Of a stretch of 9,814 nt of DNA, positions 1 to 7,070 are shown one piece after another. How positions within the stretch are numbered: the first letter of the stretch is position 1; every line of letters begins with the position of its first letter. This DNA comes from a bacterium. GTDB lineage: Bacteria > UBP14 > UBA6098 > B30-G16. The position numbers and the translations under genes are program-made. The notes beneath the pieces were generated by a model, which was not told the DNA's origin, made no database searches, and worked only from the letters and a program-made list of their open reading frames with translations. The stretch is taken from the NCBI GenBank assembly GCA_030620455.1, contig JAUXEQ010000040.1, forward strand, positions 1-9,814, read 5' to 3'.

Positions 1-1112
1 ATATTGCCGCTTGGAATCCTTTCTTGCCTAAACTTTCTACCAGTGTTTCATATCAGCATTCTGAAATTCCTCTTTACGGTTATCCTGCGCAAAATAATTG
101 GACTTTCGGTCTCGATATTTCCTTGCCATCGATAAATGGTGGGAGAAATTTTATCAGCTTAAGACAATCTTCATTAAGCAAATCTATCTCAAATTTAGAG
201 CTTAAGGATAAAATTGCAAAAATACAAGTGGATGTTGCTACAATGTTTTTTTCTATGGTTAATTCTATTATGAGACGTGAAGTTTCTAAGGAATCGTTAA
301 AACGCACCGAGGAGTATAAACAATTCGTCGAGAAACGCTTTGAACTCGGTTCGGCATCGGAACTTAACGTTGCTGAGATTAATGTACAACATGCACAAAA
401 AAAGCGGAATTTAATTATTGCCGAGAACTCATTGGCTACTGCGAGAGAGAATCTTGCTCGAATTTTGGGATTTCCAGTGGATTCGGAATTTACTGTGGAC
501 ACAGTGCTAACGCCACCTTCATTAGAGGATATCCCAGATCTTTACGAATATCTTGAAAGATGGAGGGAAAATCGAGATTATAGAAAATCTGTATTGGCAA
601 GGAAACAATCAGGGCTTGGAGAACTTAGCTCATGGTTGAATTATTTTCCCAATTTAAATTTTTCCGCTGGATATAATTATAACACTGAAGGTTTACCGGA
701 GTCCTTCTCTCAAATTAAGGATAACGCACTTTTGAGCTATAGAGTAACAGCTTCCTGGCCAATTCTATCAGGAACTTCCAGAATAAGTTCATTGATGTCC
801 TCCAAAACGAGTAATGAAATAAGCAAGATCAACGAACATCTAGCCTCAGAAAATGCTAAACAGCAAATAATTGCAAAACATAGGTCTATTATGGAAGCCG
901 CTGCTAATTATGAACTTGCAGAATCACAGATAACGCAGGCTAACCTCTTGCTCTCTGCAATTAAGCGAAAATATGAATTAGGTAGTGCTACATCGCTGGA
1001 GCTTAAGGATGCCGAGATGGCTCTCGAGGAAGCCCAGATTTACAGAATTACTGCAATGGCTGATTATTATATATCTCGGATAGAAATTCAATGGTTGATC
1101 GGTAACTTGTAG
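1..1112 (+). CDS. TolC-family outer membrane efflux protein (5' end outside window)
   Basis: Outer-membrane channel component of a tripartite export or efflux system, judged from the outer membrane efflux protein (OEP) family pattern. The reading frame is open to the left edge (first full codon at nt 3, reading I-A-A-W-N-P-F-L-P), so the TTG at 24 is not the true start and the N-terminus lies upstream. Two OEP-type repeats are visible. The first has a barrel strand pair (WTFGLDISLP) followed by long helices ending ARENLARILGF. The second starts at YFPNLNFSAGYNY, has a second strand pair (YRVTASWPIL) and ends in the helix region YELGSATSLELKDAEMALEEA. The two-repeat helix-strand layout and the 'ELGSAS/T..EL..AE' helical motifs are typical. 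The gene ends with TAG. Its inner-membrane and periplasmic adaptor partners are not in the window, and substrate cannot be inferred. prmC starts 12 nt downstream, so the two are probably co-transcribed. Confidence 0.88.
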   Translation, partial: IAAWNPFLPKLSTSVSYQHSEIPLYGYPAQNNWTFGLDISLPSINGGRNFISLRQSSLSKSISNLELKDKIAKIQVDVATMFFSMVNSIMRREVSKESLKRTEEYKQFVEKRFELGSASELNVAEINVQHAQKKRNLIIAENSLATARENLARILGFPVDSEFTVDTVLTPPSLEDIPDLYEYLERWRENRDYRKSVLARKQSGLGELSSWLNYFPNLNFSAGYNYNTEGLPESFSQIKDNALLSYRVTASWPILSGTSRISSLMSSKTSNEISKINEHLASENAKQQIIAKHRSIMEAAANYELAESQITQANLLLSAIKRKYELGSATSLELKDAEMALEEAQIYRITAMADYYISRIEIQWLIGNL

Positions 1113-1124
1113 TCTTATTTAGAT

Positions 1125-1946
1125 ATGAAAATCACATATTATCAATGGGTTCAGTATGCCATAAGTAAGCTTAAATCGAACGGTATCGAGGAATCTGACT
1201 CCGAGCCGATAATGATATTAGCTTATCTTTCAGGACTTAGCAAGGGAAAAGTACTTCAGAAGAGCTATCACAGGATTCCAACTCGATTGAGAAAAAAAGC
1301 AAGCAGGATTATTTCTAAGAGGATTAAATCGCGTAAACCTTTGGCTTACATTTTAGGGATATGGGATTTTTACGGTTTGGAATTCGACATTAATAAATGT
1401 GTTATGATTCCACGACCAGAAACAGAACTCCTTGTAAATTTGGTATTAAGTAAACTGGGCAATGACCCGTTAATTGGATTAGATATCGGCACTGGCGCTG
1501 GCAATATTGCAATTTCTCTTTTAAATAATAGACCTAAATGGAGAATTATTGGAACTGATGAATCTATTTCTATACTGAAACTTGCAAAATGTAACGCAGA
1601 AAAACATGACGTTTTGGATAGATTTTTCCCGATCTGCTGTAACCTAATGGATTGTATTTCAAAAGTCGACTTTATTGTCTCCAATCCGCCATATATTCCC
1701 AGTAACGAAATTAAGAACCTTTCTCAAGAGGTTCAATGTGAACCGTTAGTAGCTCTTGACGGTGGCAAAAACGGGATAGAGACAATTAAGAGGATTTACG
1801 ATCAGTTTATTGATTCTAAAGCGAAATTTTTGGCGTTTGAATTTGGATACGGTCAGGCAAATCAAATACGAAGCATGACCCATAACGAAGCGAAAATTCT
1901 TAATGACTATAAAAATATCCCAAGAATTGCTGTTATAAAGCATTAA
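1125..1946 (+). CDS. prmC: Peptide chain release factor N5-glutamine methyltransferase PrmC (HemK)
   Basis: Methylates the glutamine of the GGQ motif in release factors RF1/RF2 using S-adenosylmethionine, which makes termination efficient; it is a cytoplasmic enzyme. At 273 aa the length is normal for the family. Residues 1 to about 85 form the helical N-terminal domain that contacts the release factor, ending in PLAYILG..DFYGL. Then come the IPRPETE motif (95-101), SAM-binding motif I LDIGTGAGNIAI (119-130) and the catalytic NPPYIP motif (187-192) that binds the target glutamine. EPLVALDGGKNGI (206-218) is also family-typical. The C-terminus is compact. There is no clear Shine-Dalgarno before the ATG at 1125, but it lies 12 nt after the TolC stop, so translational coupling is possible. 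In many genomes prmC follows prfA; here it follows an efflux gene instead. The gene ends with TAA. Confidence 0.95.
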   Translation: MKITYYQWVQYAISKLKSNGIEESDSEPIMILAYLSGLSKGKVLQKSYHRIPTRLRKKASRIISKRIKSRKPLAYILGIWDFYGLEFDINKCVMIPRPETELLVNLVLSKLGNDPLIGLDIGTGAGNIAISLLNNRPKWRIIGTDESISILKLAKCNAEKHDVLDRFFPICCNLMDCISKVDFIVSNPPYIPSNEIKNLSQEVQCEPLVALDGGKNGIETIKRIYDQFIDSKAKFLAFEFGYGQANQIRSMTHNEAKILNDYKNIPRIAVIKH

Positions 1947-2054
1947 CAAGCAAGAATTGTTATGAATATCTCTTGTGAATAAGTCTTGAGTAATGAATAA
2001 AATACCAAATCCTCTATAGACGTTGAACCAGAAAAGGTTTGTGAGCTTCGATAT

Positions 2055-2081
2055 TTGAACTATCCTCAGTAAAAATATAAT
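2055..2081 (+). promoter_or_regulatory. Candidate sigma-70-like promoter for the NtrC-type regulator
   Basis: A perfect TATAAT (-10) lies at 2076-2081, with TTGAAC (4 of 6 matches to TTGACA) at 2055-2060 and a short 15-nt spacer. Transcription would start near 2088, leaving a leader of about 57 nt before the ATG at 2145. A perfect TTGACA at 2098-2103 also exists, but its best -10 partner (TATATT, 2124-2129) is 20 nt away and would put the start on top of the ribosome-binding site, so I prefer the upstream pair. In such A+T-rich DNA this is a modest call. Confidence 0.35.
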
Positions 2082-2144
2082 TAATATACATATACCATTG
2101 ACAAAGACAATTATGCAATTATTATATTCCTCTGAGAGGGAATT

Positions 2145-3548
2145 ATGAAAGGTAAAAAAAGTTGTATACTTGTTGTGGATGATGAACCGGGTATTCGTGA
2201 GATACTTTCGATTATGTTAGAAAGCGAAGGTTATACTATAGAATTAGCCGAGAGCTACGATCAGGCTGTCGATATTATCGGTAGCAAGAATGTGGATGTA
2301 GTTATAAGTGATATTATGATGCCCACCACAGACGGTATAGAACTTCTTAGGAGCATAAAAAGGATTAATCCAGACATCCCCGTGATTTTAATTACTGCGT
2401 ATGCATCTCTTAATAGCGCTGTTGAAGCGCTCCGATTGGGTGCATTCGATTACATAACCAAACCTTTTCAGGTGGATCAGGTAAAATTTTCCATTTTAAG
2501 AGCATTAGACATGAAGAATCTTCGTCAGGAGAACCGGTTGCTTAAACGCAAAATCACCGACTTTGAAGGATTAGAAAGTTTTGTCGGAGTTAGCAAAGAG
2601 ATAAAAAACATCAAGGAATTTGTAAGACGTATTGCACCAACTGATTGCACTGTATTAATAACAGGAGACAGTGGAACCGGCAAGGAGATAATTGCTCGAG
2701 CTATACACAAACTCAGCAGTAGAGCAAATGGACCGTTTGTATCCATTAATTGTGCAGCTCTCCCGGAAACTCTTCTGGAAAGCGAGCTTTTTGGATATAT
2801 GAAAGGCGCTTTTACTGGTGCTAATAAGAACAAAGAGGGATTGTTTGCCGTAGCGGAAGGTGGAACTTTTTTCTTGGATGAAGTTGGCGAAACAAGTCCG
2901 GCGATTCAGGCTAAATTGCTGAGAATACTAGAAACATTTGAATTTGTACCACTTGGGGCTACTGCTCCAATAAAAGTGGATATTCGTTTGGTTGCTGCAA
3001 CTAATATGAAATTGAAAGATATGGTGGATAATAAGGATTTTAGAACTGATTTATATTACAGACTTAACGTTATTAATATACACATTCCTCCTCTTAGTGA
3101 GAGAAGTGAAGATATTATTCCTATATCCAAATCTATTTTAGAAAAAATTGCATTCCAGAAAAATGAACCATCGAAAGAGCTTTCTGAGGAAGTAACGAAA
3201 CTTTTAACTCGATCTGTCTGGGAGGGTAATGTTAGGGAACTTGAGAATACTCTTGAAAGAGCTGTGATACTGTGCACTGACAGTGTTATTCAAACAAGTC
3301 ACCTACCCCAGCAGATCAGTAAGCTGTCATTAAAAGGCGAAACAGCAGACTTCTATGATGTACCTATTATGCATTCAAATAATGTTCTTCCGTTGGAGGA
3401 GATCGAGAAAGCTTATATATACTGGGCGTTAGCAAATTCTTCATGGAATAAGTCGCATGTTGCGGAAAAGTTGGGAATAGACCTTTCTACACTATATAGA
3501 AAAATTGAGCGGTTTGGTCTAAAGGACATTATGCCGAAGAAAAAGTAA
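2145..3548 (+). CDS. NtrC-family sigma-54-dependent response regulator
   Basis: Two-component transcriptional activator that remodels sigma-54 RNA polymerase by ATP hydrolysis when phosphorylated. Three domains are present in 467 aa. The receiver domain (about 1-125) has the acidic pocket D12/D13, phospho-acceptor D56 (VVISDIMMP), T84 and K106. The AAA+ domain (about 145-380) has Walker A GDSGTGKE (174-181), the sigma-54-contacting loop GAFTGA (221-226), Walker B GGTFFLDEV (239-247) and the RTDLYYRLNV segment (300-309). The C-terminal Fis-type helix-turn-helix (about 415-462) ends in STLYRKIERFGL. All key residues are intact, so it should be active. A good SD (GAGAGGGA) precedes the ATG. No histidine kinase and no recognisable -24/-12 promoter was found in the window, so the input signal and targets are unknown. 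The gene stands alone behind its own promoter region and ends with TAA. Confidence 0.95.
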   Translation: MKGKKSCILVVDDEPGIREILSIMLESEGYTIELAESYDQAVDIIGSKNVDVVISDIMMPTTDGIELLRSIKRINPDIPVILITAYASLNSAVEALRLGAFDYITKPFQVDQVKFSILRALDMKNLRQENRLLKRKITDFEGLESFVGVSKEIKNIKEFVRRIAPTDCTVLITGDSGTGKEIIARAIHKLSSRANGPFVSINCAALPETLLESELFGYMKGAFTGANKNKEGLFAVAEGGTFFLDEVGETSPAIQAKLLRILETFEFVPLGATAPIKVDIRLVAATNMKLKDMVDNKDFRTDLYYRLNVINIHIPPLSERSEDIIPISKSILEKIAFQKNEPSKELSEEVTKLLTRSVWEGNVRELENTLERAVILCTDSVIQTSHLPQQISKLSLKGETADFYDVPIMHSNNVLPLEEIEKAYIYWALANSSWNKSHVAEKLGIDLSTLYRKIERFGLKDIMPKKK

Positions 3549-3712
3549 TTTTCCAGACTAAATCGGTAGTGATGTTTAGCATACATGTGTTGCTTTTATC
3601 CAGCTCTAAGAATATTAGTCATTCATAAAAACGACAAGAAAATTCGTCTAAAAGTACAAAAAAGCAATTGTAGTGTAATAATTATAACTATTTTAAGTAT
3701 TGAAATACAATA

Positions 3713-4423
3713 TCATCGACCAAATCTATCGAGCAGATCGGTCATCTCGTAGTTAATGGCGTCCATGTATGAATCACAGACATATTTGCAATCGACATCT
3801 TTACATTCTATTCGGGAATATTTCCACAAATCGAAAATTTTTCTCAAATACATAATAGTCCTGTTCATTTGATCCTTGCCTTTAATCCCATAACTCCAAG
3901 TGAAATCGAAGATGTCTAATGTGCTATCGCAGAGCTGAATAAGATAAAACTTAGGTCGCAACGGTTGTTGATCCTTTACAGGACTGGGAAATTCGAAGCA
4001 GTGTAAAACGAAAATTGTATCCATGATGAATTCATCCAATTTGCCGGTTGGTTTCCCGTCAGGTTCTGTAACGAGAACCATATCACCGCTGTGAAACAGA
4101 AAACCATATCGCCAGCCGAAATTATTATCTCCCTTCATCCTGCAAATAATCATATCCTTTTGGATTTCGTTGTGGGAATATTTTCTGCAAAAAATGCTAT
4201 CGATTTCTGCGCCATCTTTTAAAGTTGTTGTCCAACCGGTACCGGAAAAAGTTATATCGCCACCTGTCTCATTGGGCATAAAATTTATCTTTATCGATTC
4301 TTTTATACCATTGCCATCGATATCTGCTTTAATAGTAAAATCGCTCAATTCACCAACAGCCGGTGAAATAAACAAAAGGACAATTATTATGATATTAGTG
4401 AAAGTTTCTTTGATTATATTCAT
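3713..4423 (-). CDS. Secreted protein of unknown function with DxDGxGxxE motif
   Basis: I do not recognise the family. The 236-aa product starts with a hydrophobic signal peptide (residues 1-24, core IIIIVLLFI, probable cleavage at AVG|E), so it is exported. Immediately after it, residues 34-42 read D-I-D-G-N-G-I-K-E, the calcium-loop pattern seen in dockerin-, EF-hand- and VCBS/FG-GAP-like proteins, followed by a beta-rich stretch (SIKINF). This opening resembles lipoprotein or surface proteins that begin 'D.DGDG..E.v.i', but there is no lipobox. The mature part has seven cysteines (79, 94, 142, 165, 207, 212, 216), three of them clustered near the C-terminus, which could form disulfides in the periplasm. 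A strong SD-like AAAGGTGG (4430-4437) sits 6 nt before the ATG, supporting this start. The gene converges on the NtrC-type gene and is separated by 330 nt from the upstream minus-strand operon, so it is probably transcribed alone. Confidence 0.75.
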   Translation of the reverse strand: MNIIKETFTNIIIIVLLFISPAVGELSDFTIKADIDGNGIKESIKINFMPNETGGDITFSGTGWTTTLKDGAEIDSIFCRKYSHNEIQKDMIICRMKGDNNFGWRYGFLFHSGDMVLVTEPDGKPTGKLDEFIMDTIFVLHCFEFPSPVKDQQPLRPKFYLIQLCDSTLDIFDFTWSYGIKGKDQMNRTIMYLRKIFDLWKYSRIECKDVDCKYVCDSYMDAINYEMTDLLDRFGR

Positions 4424-4656
4424 TTACCCCCACCTTTATTATTGATTAAAATAAATTATTCTATATAAAAAGACCCGAATATTCATTACCGAATTGACAA
4501 GTGCGTTTATAATAATAATTCGAAAATCAAAATTTAGAAACAGGAAATACTAATTTCAAAATGAATACTTAAAAATTTTATTTCGTATATTTTAACTACA
4601 ATACATTTCGAGCTGCGCAAGTTACATATACTTTCAAAACATAGCAAAAATCGCAC

Positions 4657-4684
4657 TGTAAATACCTGTATAAAATAATTTACA
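4657..4684 (-). repeat. Inverted repeat, 7-bp stem (second of a pair)
   Basis: TGTAAAT (4657-4663) and ATTTACA (4678-4684) are perfectly complementary around a 14-nt loop. The stem is almost all A-T pairs and therefore weak. It lies 2 nt from the 9-bp inverted repeat at 4687-4715, downstream of the end of the minus-strand operon. It could contribute to transcript 3'-end formation or be a chance product of A+T-rich DNA. Confidence 0.3.
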
Positions 4685-4686
4685 AT

Positions 4687-4715
4687 ATTAATAGTATTTA
4701 GCCATAACTATTAAT
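4687..4715 (-). terminator. Inverted repeat, 9-bp stem; possible weak terminator of the envelope operon
   Basis: ATTAATAGT (4687-4695) and ACTATTAAT (4707-4715) pair perfectly around an 11-nt loop, 39 nt beyond the stop codon of the GGDEF-like gene. There is no G+C-rich stem base and no clean U-run on the minus strand, so it is not a canonical intrinsic terminator. An alternative, mutually exclusive 5-bp hairpin (TAACT at 4705-4709 with AGTTA at 4718-4722) overlaps it. Confidence 0.3.
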
Positions 4716-4753
4716 TCAGTTAACAGAACCAATAATGCGGTAAAATATAACAC

Positions 4754-5431
4754 TTAATAAATTGTATAATCGTTTCCACCCCTCGTGTTAACAACATACA
4801 GAGCACGTTGTGCCTGACGCATCATAGCCTCCGCCGAAGGACTCCTTCCTGAGACAGTTATACCGATACTGACACGAGCTACACCAAGTTCTTTTAGTGG
4901 TGCCAGAATTTTCTCACCTGCAACATGTTCAATTTTACTCGGTTCGATTTCGAACATCATAATCGCGAAATCGGATCTGCTTCCTCTGAAAACGGTATCG
5001 TATCCGTTAACAATTTTTATCAATGTTTGAGCTATTTCCTGCATAGTAGGACCGTTCGTTCCTGGATCGACATCGACGAGAACTAACGCCATTTGAGAGC
5101 CGCTTTTCCGGACTCTATTCATCTGATGTTCAAGCTGACTCAACAGAAGCCTCGAGGTCAACACATTCGTTTCTTCGTCCAGGGTGCATTTCTTTTTAAA
5201 GTTTATCTCAGATGTAACATCGATCCAAGTAAGAAGTTTTCCATTATCAGTGTCCTTTTCTATTAGGCGATAATGGTGATCGTCGAGTACAAATGTATCC
5301 CATTCCTCATGCTCATCGAGGTCTCTTAGTTTTAATCCAAGTTCGTTGCTTTCCTTTACCGAGTTTTCATTATCCAGGAGAACATAACCGCATTTAATTG
5401 TCTGAAAAATCATCTCACATAACTCACCCAT
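4754..5431 (-). CDS. PAS-like / degenerate GGDEF-domain protein, probably non-catalytic
   Basis: A 225-aa soluble protein with no membrane segment. Residues about 1-78 look PAS-like (KCGYVLLDNENSVKESNE, ending with LTWIDVTSEI, the usual PAS-to-output junction). Residues about 84-225 follow the diguanylate cyclase fold: DEETNVLTSRLLLSQLE for the usual 'D.lTgl.NRr', VDVD (119-122) for the metal-binding strand, ARVSIGITV (185-193) for 'vt.SiGia', and a C-terminal A..ALY....RGGNDY. The catalytic hairpin aligns as DTVFRGSRSDFAIMM, so GGDEF is replaced by SRSDF (151-155). The inhibitory RxxD site reads NGYD, and the FK..ND / GH..GD segment after VDVD is missing or shortened. Cyclic di-GMP synthesis is therefore very unlikely; a nucleotide-sensing or protein-binding role is possible. 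A consensus SD lies 5 nt before the ATG. It is the last gene of the operon, 22 nt after the barrel-like gene, and ends with TAA. Confidence 0.75.
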   Translation of the reverse strand: MGELCEMIFQTIKCGYVLLDNENSVKESNELGLKLRDLDEHEEWDTFVLDDHHYRLIEKDTDNGKLLTWIDVTSEINFKKKCTLDEETNVLTSRLLLSQLEHQMNRVRKSGSQMALVLVDVDPGTNGPTMQEIAQTLIKIVNGYDTVFRGSRSDFAIMMFEIEPSKIEHVAGEKILAPLKELGVARVSIGITVSGRSPSAEAMMRQAQRALYVVNTRGGNDYTIY

Positions 5432-5436
5432 TAATT

Positions 5437-5444
5437 CCTCCTTT
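5437..5444 (-). promoter_or_regulatory. Consensus ribosome-binding site of the GGDEF-like gene
   Basis: The minus strand reads AAAGGAGG followed by the 5-nt spacer AATTA and ATG. This near-perfect anti-16S match fixes the start at 5431. It is the strongest SD of the operon, suggesting the last gene is translated independently of the one before it. Confidence 0.75.
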
Positions 5445-5453
5445 CCAGGGACT

Positions 5454-6278
5454 TCAAGGATATAGAAATTTCACTTCCAAAGTCGAGGTCGAGCTATTTC
5501 TAACAATATGCTTATTTTGTTTAGTATTATCAACGCCTACCAGTTTACTTGCTACAACAAATCTATAATAAAGTATTATCTCACCAAAATTAAGTGGAAA
5601 TTTCCAATATGGCGATATCAACGCAATAGTTCCGTCATATCTTCCGAATTCCCCACCATTAGTAGAATACGACGCAGTCATCGTCCACACAAGATCGAAA
5701 ACCCAATCCACACTGACTCCAGCAGCAGAAAGTCCTTTTATAGGTAGCATTATATCGACACCTGCCATGTGAGCATGAAACTTACCACCCATAGGATAAT
5801 ACTTCCCAGACAAAAATCTATAATGCACATCAAACCTATAAATAGGCGGTATTCGGAAACCTACACCCAATTGAATATCTCCAAGAGCTGCCCATTTCTC
5901 TAAAAATGGAACAAAAGTTAGTATTTGAATCGGGAACTCCCAAAAACCGTTGCCCTCCTTGAATGGAAGAATTGGATTGAATGTGAATCCCATTTCAGGA
6001 ATAGGAATCCAAACCGAACTTCCGCCAATACTGTCCCTGGGGAAAACAACTACTGGAAGATTGATCGCGATAGTTCCTCTGATAAGCGGAGGACGAAGTT
6101 TATAATTTTGGAACTTGGTCTCTTTTCCAGTGAAAGTTCCGTCATCATCAATTTGGAAATTGGAATTATTAGTCTTTCTTGCTTCACTACCTCCTTTCGG
6201 TGAAATATTCATTTCCACAATTTGGGCTTCTGAATATTCCGTGAGTATTATAATGCATAATAGGAGAAATTTCCACAT
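5454..6278 (-). CDS. Exported barrel-like protein of unknown function
   Basis: I do not recognise a named family. The chosen start (6278) gives 274 aa beginning with a clear signal peptide, MWKFLLLCIIILTEYSEA with cleavage before Q19. The longer frame to 6335 would place 19 charged residues ahead of it and has no SD. The mature part alternates polar and hydrophobic or aromatic residues in many short strands (for example GDIQLGVGFRI, RFDVHYRF, GEIILYYRFVVASK). It ends TLEVKFLYP, a strand-like, aromatic-rich C-terminus. This is compatible with an outer-membrane beta-barrel or a beta-rich periplasmic protein, but the barrel is my inference. A polar linker (about 24-57, with DDDG and asparagines) follows the signal peptide. 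The gene starts 1 nt after the uppS stop with only an A-rich weak SD, so it is probably translationally coupled to uppS. It ends with TGA. Confidence 0.72.
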   Translation of the reverse strand: MWKFLLLCIIILTEYSEAQIVEMNISPKGGSEARKTNNSNFQIDDDGTFTGKETKFQNYKLRPPLIRGTIAINLPVVVFPRDSIGGSSVWIPIPEMGFTFNPILPFKEGNGFWEFPIQILTFVPFLEKWAALGDIQLGVGFRIPPIYRFDVHYRFLSGKYYPMGGKFHAHMAGVDIMLPIKGLSAAGVSVDWVFDLVWTMTASYSTNGGEFGRYDGTIALISPYWKFPLNFGEIILYYRFVVASKLVGVDNTKQNKHIVRNSSTSTLEVKFLYP

Positions 6279-6279
6279 T

Positions 6280-7065
6280 TCATTTTTCTTTTTTTTCGGA
6301 TGCAATACCACCAAATCTTCGCTGCCTTCCTGCATATGATATTATAGCTCTACACAATTCTTTTTCATCGAAATCGGGCCAATAGAGGTCAGTGAAATAT
6401 AGTTCTGTGTATGCTGTTTGCCATAAAAGGAAATTTGATAATCTCAGTTCACCACTAGTTCTTATAAGCAAATCGGGATCGGGGAAACCAACTGTATAAA
6501 GGTTTTTCTCGAAATAAGACTCATCGATCTCATCCGGGTGAATTTCGTTAGCGGCAACTTTTTCTGCAATTTTCTGCACAGTATCAACAATTTCTGCACG
6601 ACCGCCGTAGTTTAGTGCAAGATTTAGCGTCAATCTGCTTCCATTAGCAGTTCTTTTCATCGCTTTTCTTAGAACTATTTTCTGAGGTACTGGAAGTTGT
6701 TCGAATCTCCCAAAAACCTGAAGTTTAACGCTATTTTTGACAAGATCATCCAATTCTTTCAACGTTGAATCCTTAAGAAGTTTCATAAGTGTTAAAACCT
6801 CGTCTTTAGGACGTCGCCAATTCTCTGTGGAGAATGTGTAAAGAGTTAGAACTTTGACATTCACCTGTGGCGCAAATTCAACGATTTTCCTTACTGTGGC
6901 GACACCTGCTCTGTGTCCATCGTTTCTGGGAAGGTTCCTTTTCTTTGCCCAACGTCCGTTGCCATCCATAATGATCGCAATATGAGCGGGAATTCGCTTT
7001 GGAGGCAATTCATTTATTTGATCCACAAGTATATCGAGTTCTATGTTTTCTTCTTTTTTATCCAT
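6280..7065 (-). CDS. uppS: Isoprenyl transferase (undecaprenyl diphosphate synthase)
   Basis: Cytosolic cis-prenyltransferase that condenses IPP onto farnesyl diphosphate to give undecaprenyl diphosphate, the lipid carrier for peptidoglycan and surface glycans. At 261 aa the length is normal. The hallmark motif HIAIIMDGNGRWAKKR (28-43) includes catalytic D34, and is followed by GHRAG (50-54). TLYTFSTENWRRP (74-86), LNYGGR (151-156), PDPDLLIRTSGELRLSNFLLWQ (195-216) and the C-terminal RRFGG (249-253) are all intact. The ATG is 5 nt after the TAG of the amidase gene, with GGTAGAG as a modest SD, so the genes form one operon. In many bacteria uppS sits with frr, cdsA, dxr and bamA; pairing with an amidase is less usual but makes sense for envelope synthesis. 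The stop TGA is 1 nt from the next start codon. Confidence 0.96.
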   Translation of the reverse strand: MDKKEENIELDILVDQINELPPKRIPAHIAIIMDGNGRWAKKRNLPRNDGHRAGVATVRKIVEFAPQVNVKVLTLYTFSTENWRRPKDEVLTLMKLLKDSTLKELDDLVKNSVKLQVFGRFEQLPVPQKIVLRKAMKRTANGSRLTLNLALNYGGRAEIVDTVQKIAEKVAANEIHPDEIDESYFEKNLYTVGFPDPDLLIRTSGELRLSNFLLWQTAYTELYFTDLYWPDFDEKELCRAIISYAGRQRRFGGIASEKKEK

Positions 7066-7070
7066 TATCT

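Larger units (their letters stand above)
4424..4753. other. A+T-rich intergenic region, 330 nt
   Basis: No open reading frame with coding character is seen on either strand. On the minus strand the region carries the downstream end of the amidase-uppS operon (with two inverted repeats at 4657-4715) and, further on, the presumed promoter region of the secreted-protein gene starting at 4423. I could not find a convincing minus-strand -35/-10 pair. A perfect TTGACA (4494-4499) and TATAAT (4508-4513) on the plus strand are only 8 nt apart and point at no gene, so they look accidental. Confidence 0.6.

Noticed and set aside
24..1112. TTG at 24 as the start of the TolC-like gene
   Set aside because: The frame is open to the left edge with family-like sequence before the TTG (A-W-N-P-F), so the gene is simply truncated by the window.
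1921..1959. Direct repeat CAAGAATTG at the prmC 3' end (1921-1929 and 1951-1959)
   Set aside because: Nine bases, two copies, no further structure; insufficient to call an attachment site or mobile-element target duplication.
2098..2129. TTGACA upstream of the NtrC-type gene as its -35 box
   Set aside because: The nearest acceptable -10 (TATATT) is 20 nt away and would start transcription within the ribosome-binding site.
3697..3708. GTATT-GA-AATAC between the convergent genes as a bidirectional terminator
   Set aside because: A 2-nt loop is too small and the stem is only 5 bp of mostly A-T pairs.
4170..4445. Plus-strand open frame of 91 codons opposite the secreted protein gene
   Set aside because: It is antisense to a gene with a signal peptide and strong SD, and its own translation has no recognisable features; a shadow frame.
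4494..4513. Perfect TTGACA and TATAAT on the plus strand
   Set aside because: They are only 8 nt apart and face no plus-strand gene, so they cannot act as one promoter and are likely chance in A+T-rich DNA.
6279..6335. Longer start for the barrel-like gene at 6335
   Set aside because: It would overlap uppS, has no SD, and would put a charged stretch (with KKKK) ahead of a clean signal peptide that begins at 6278.
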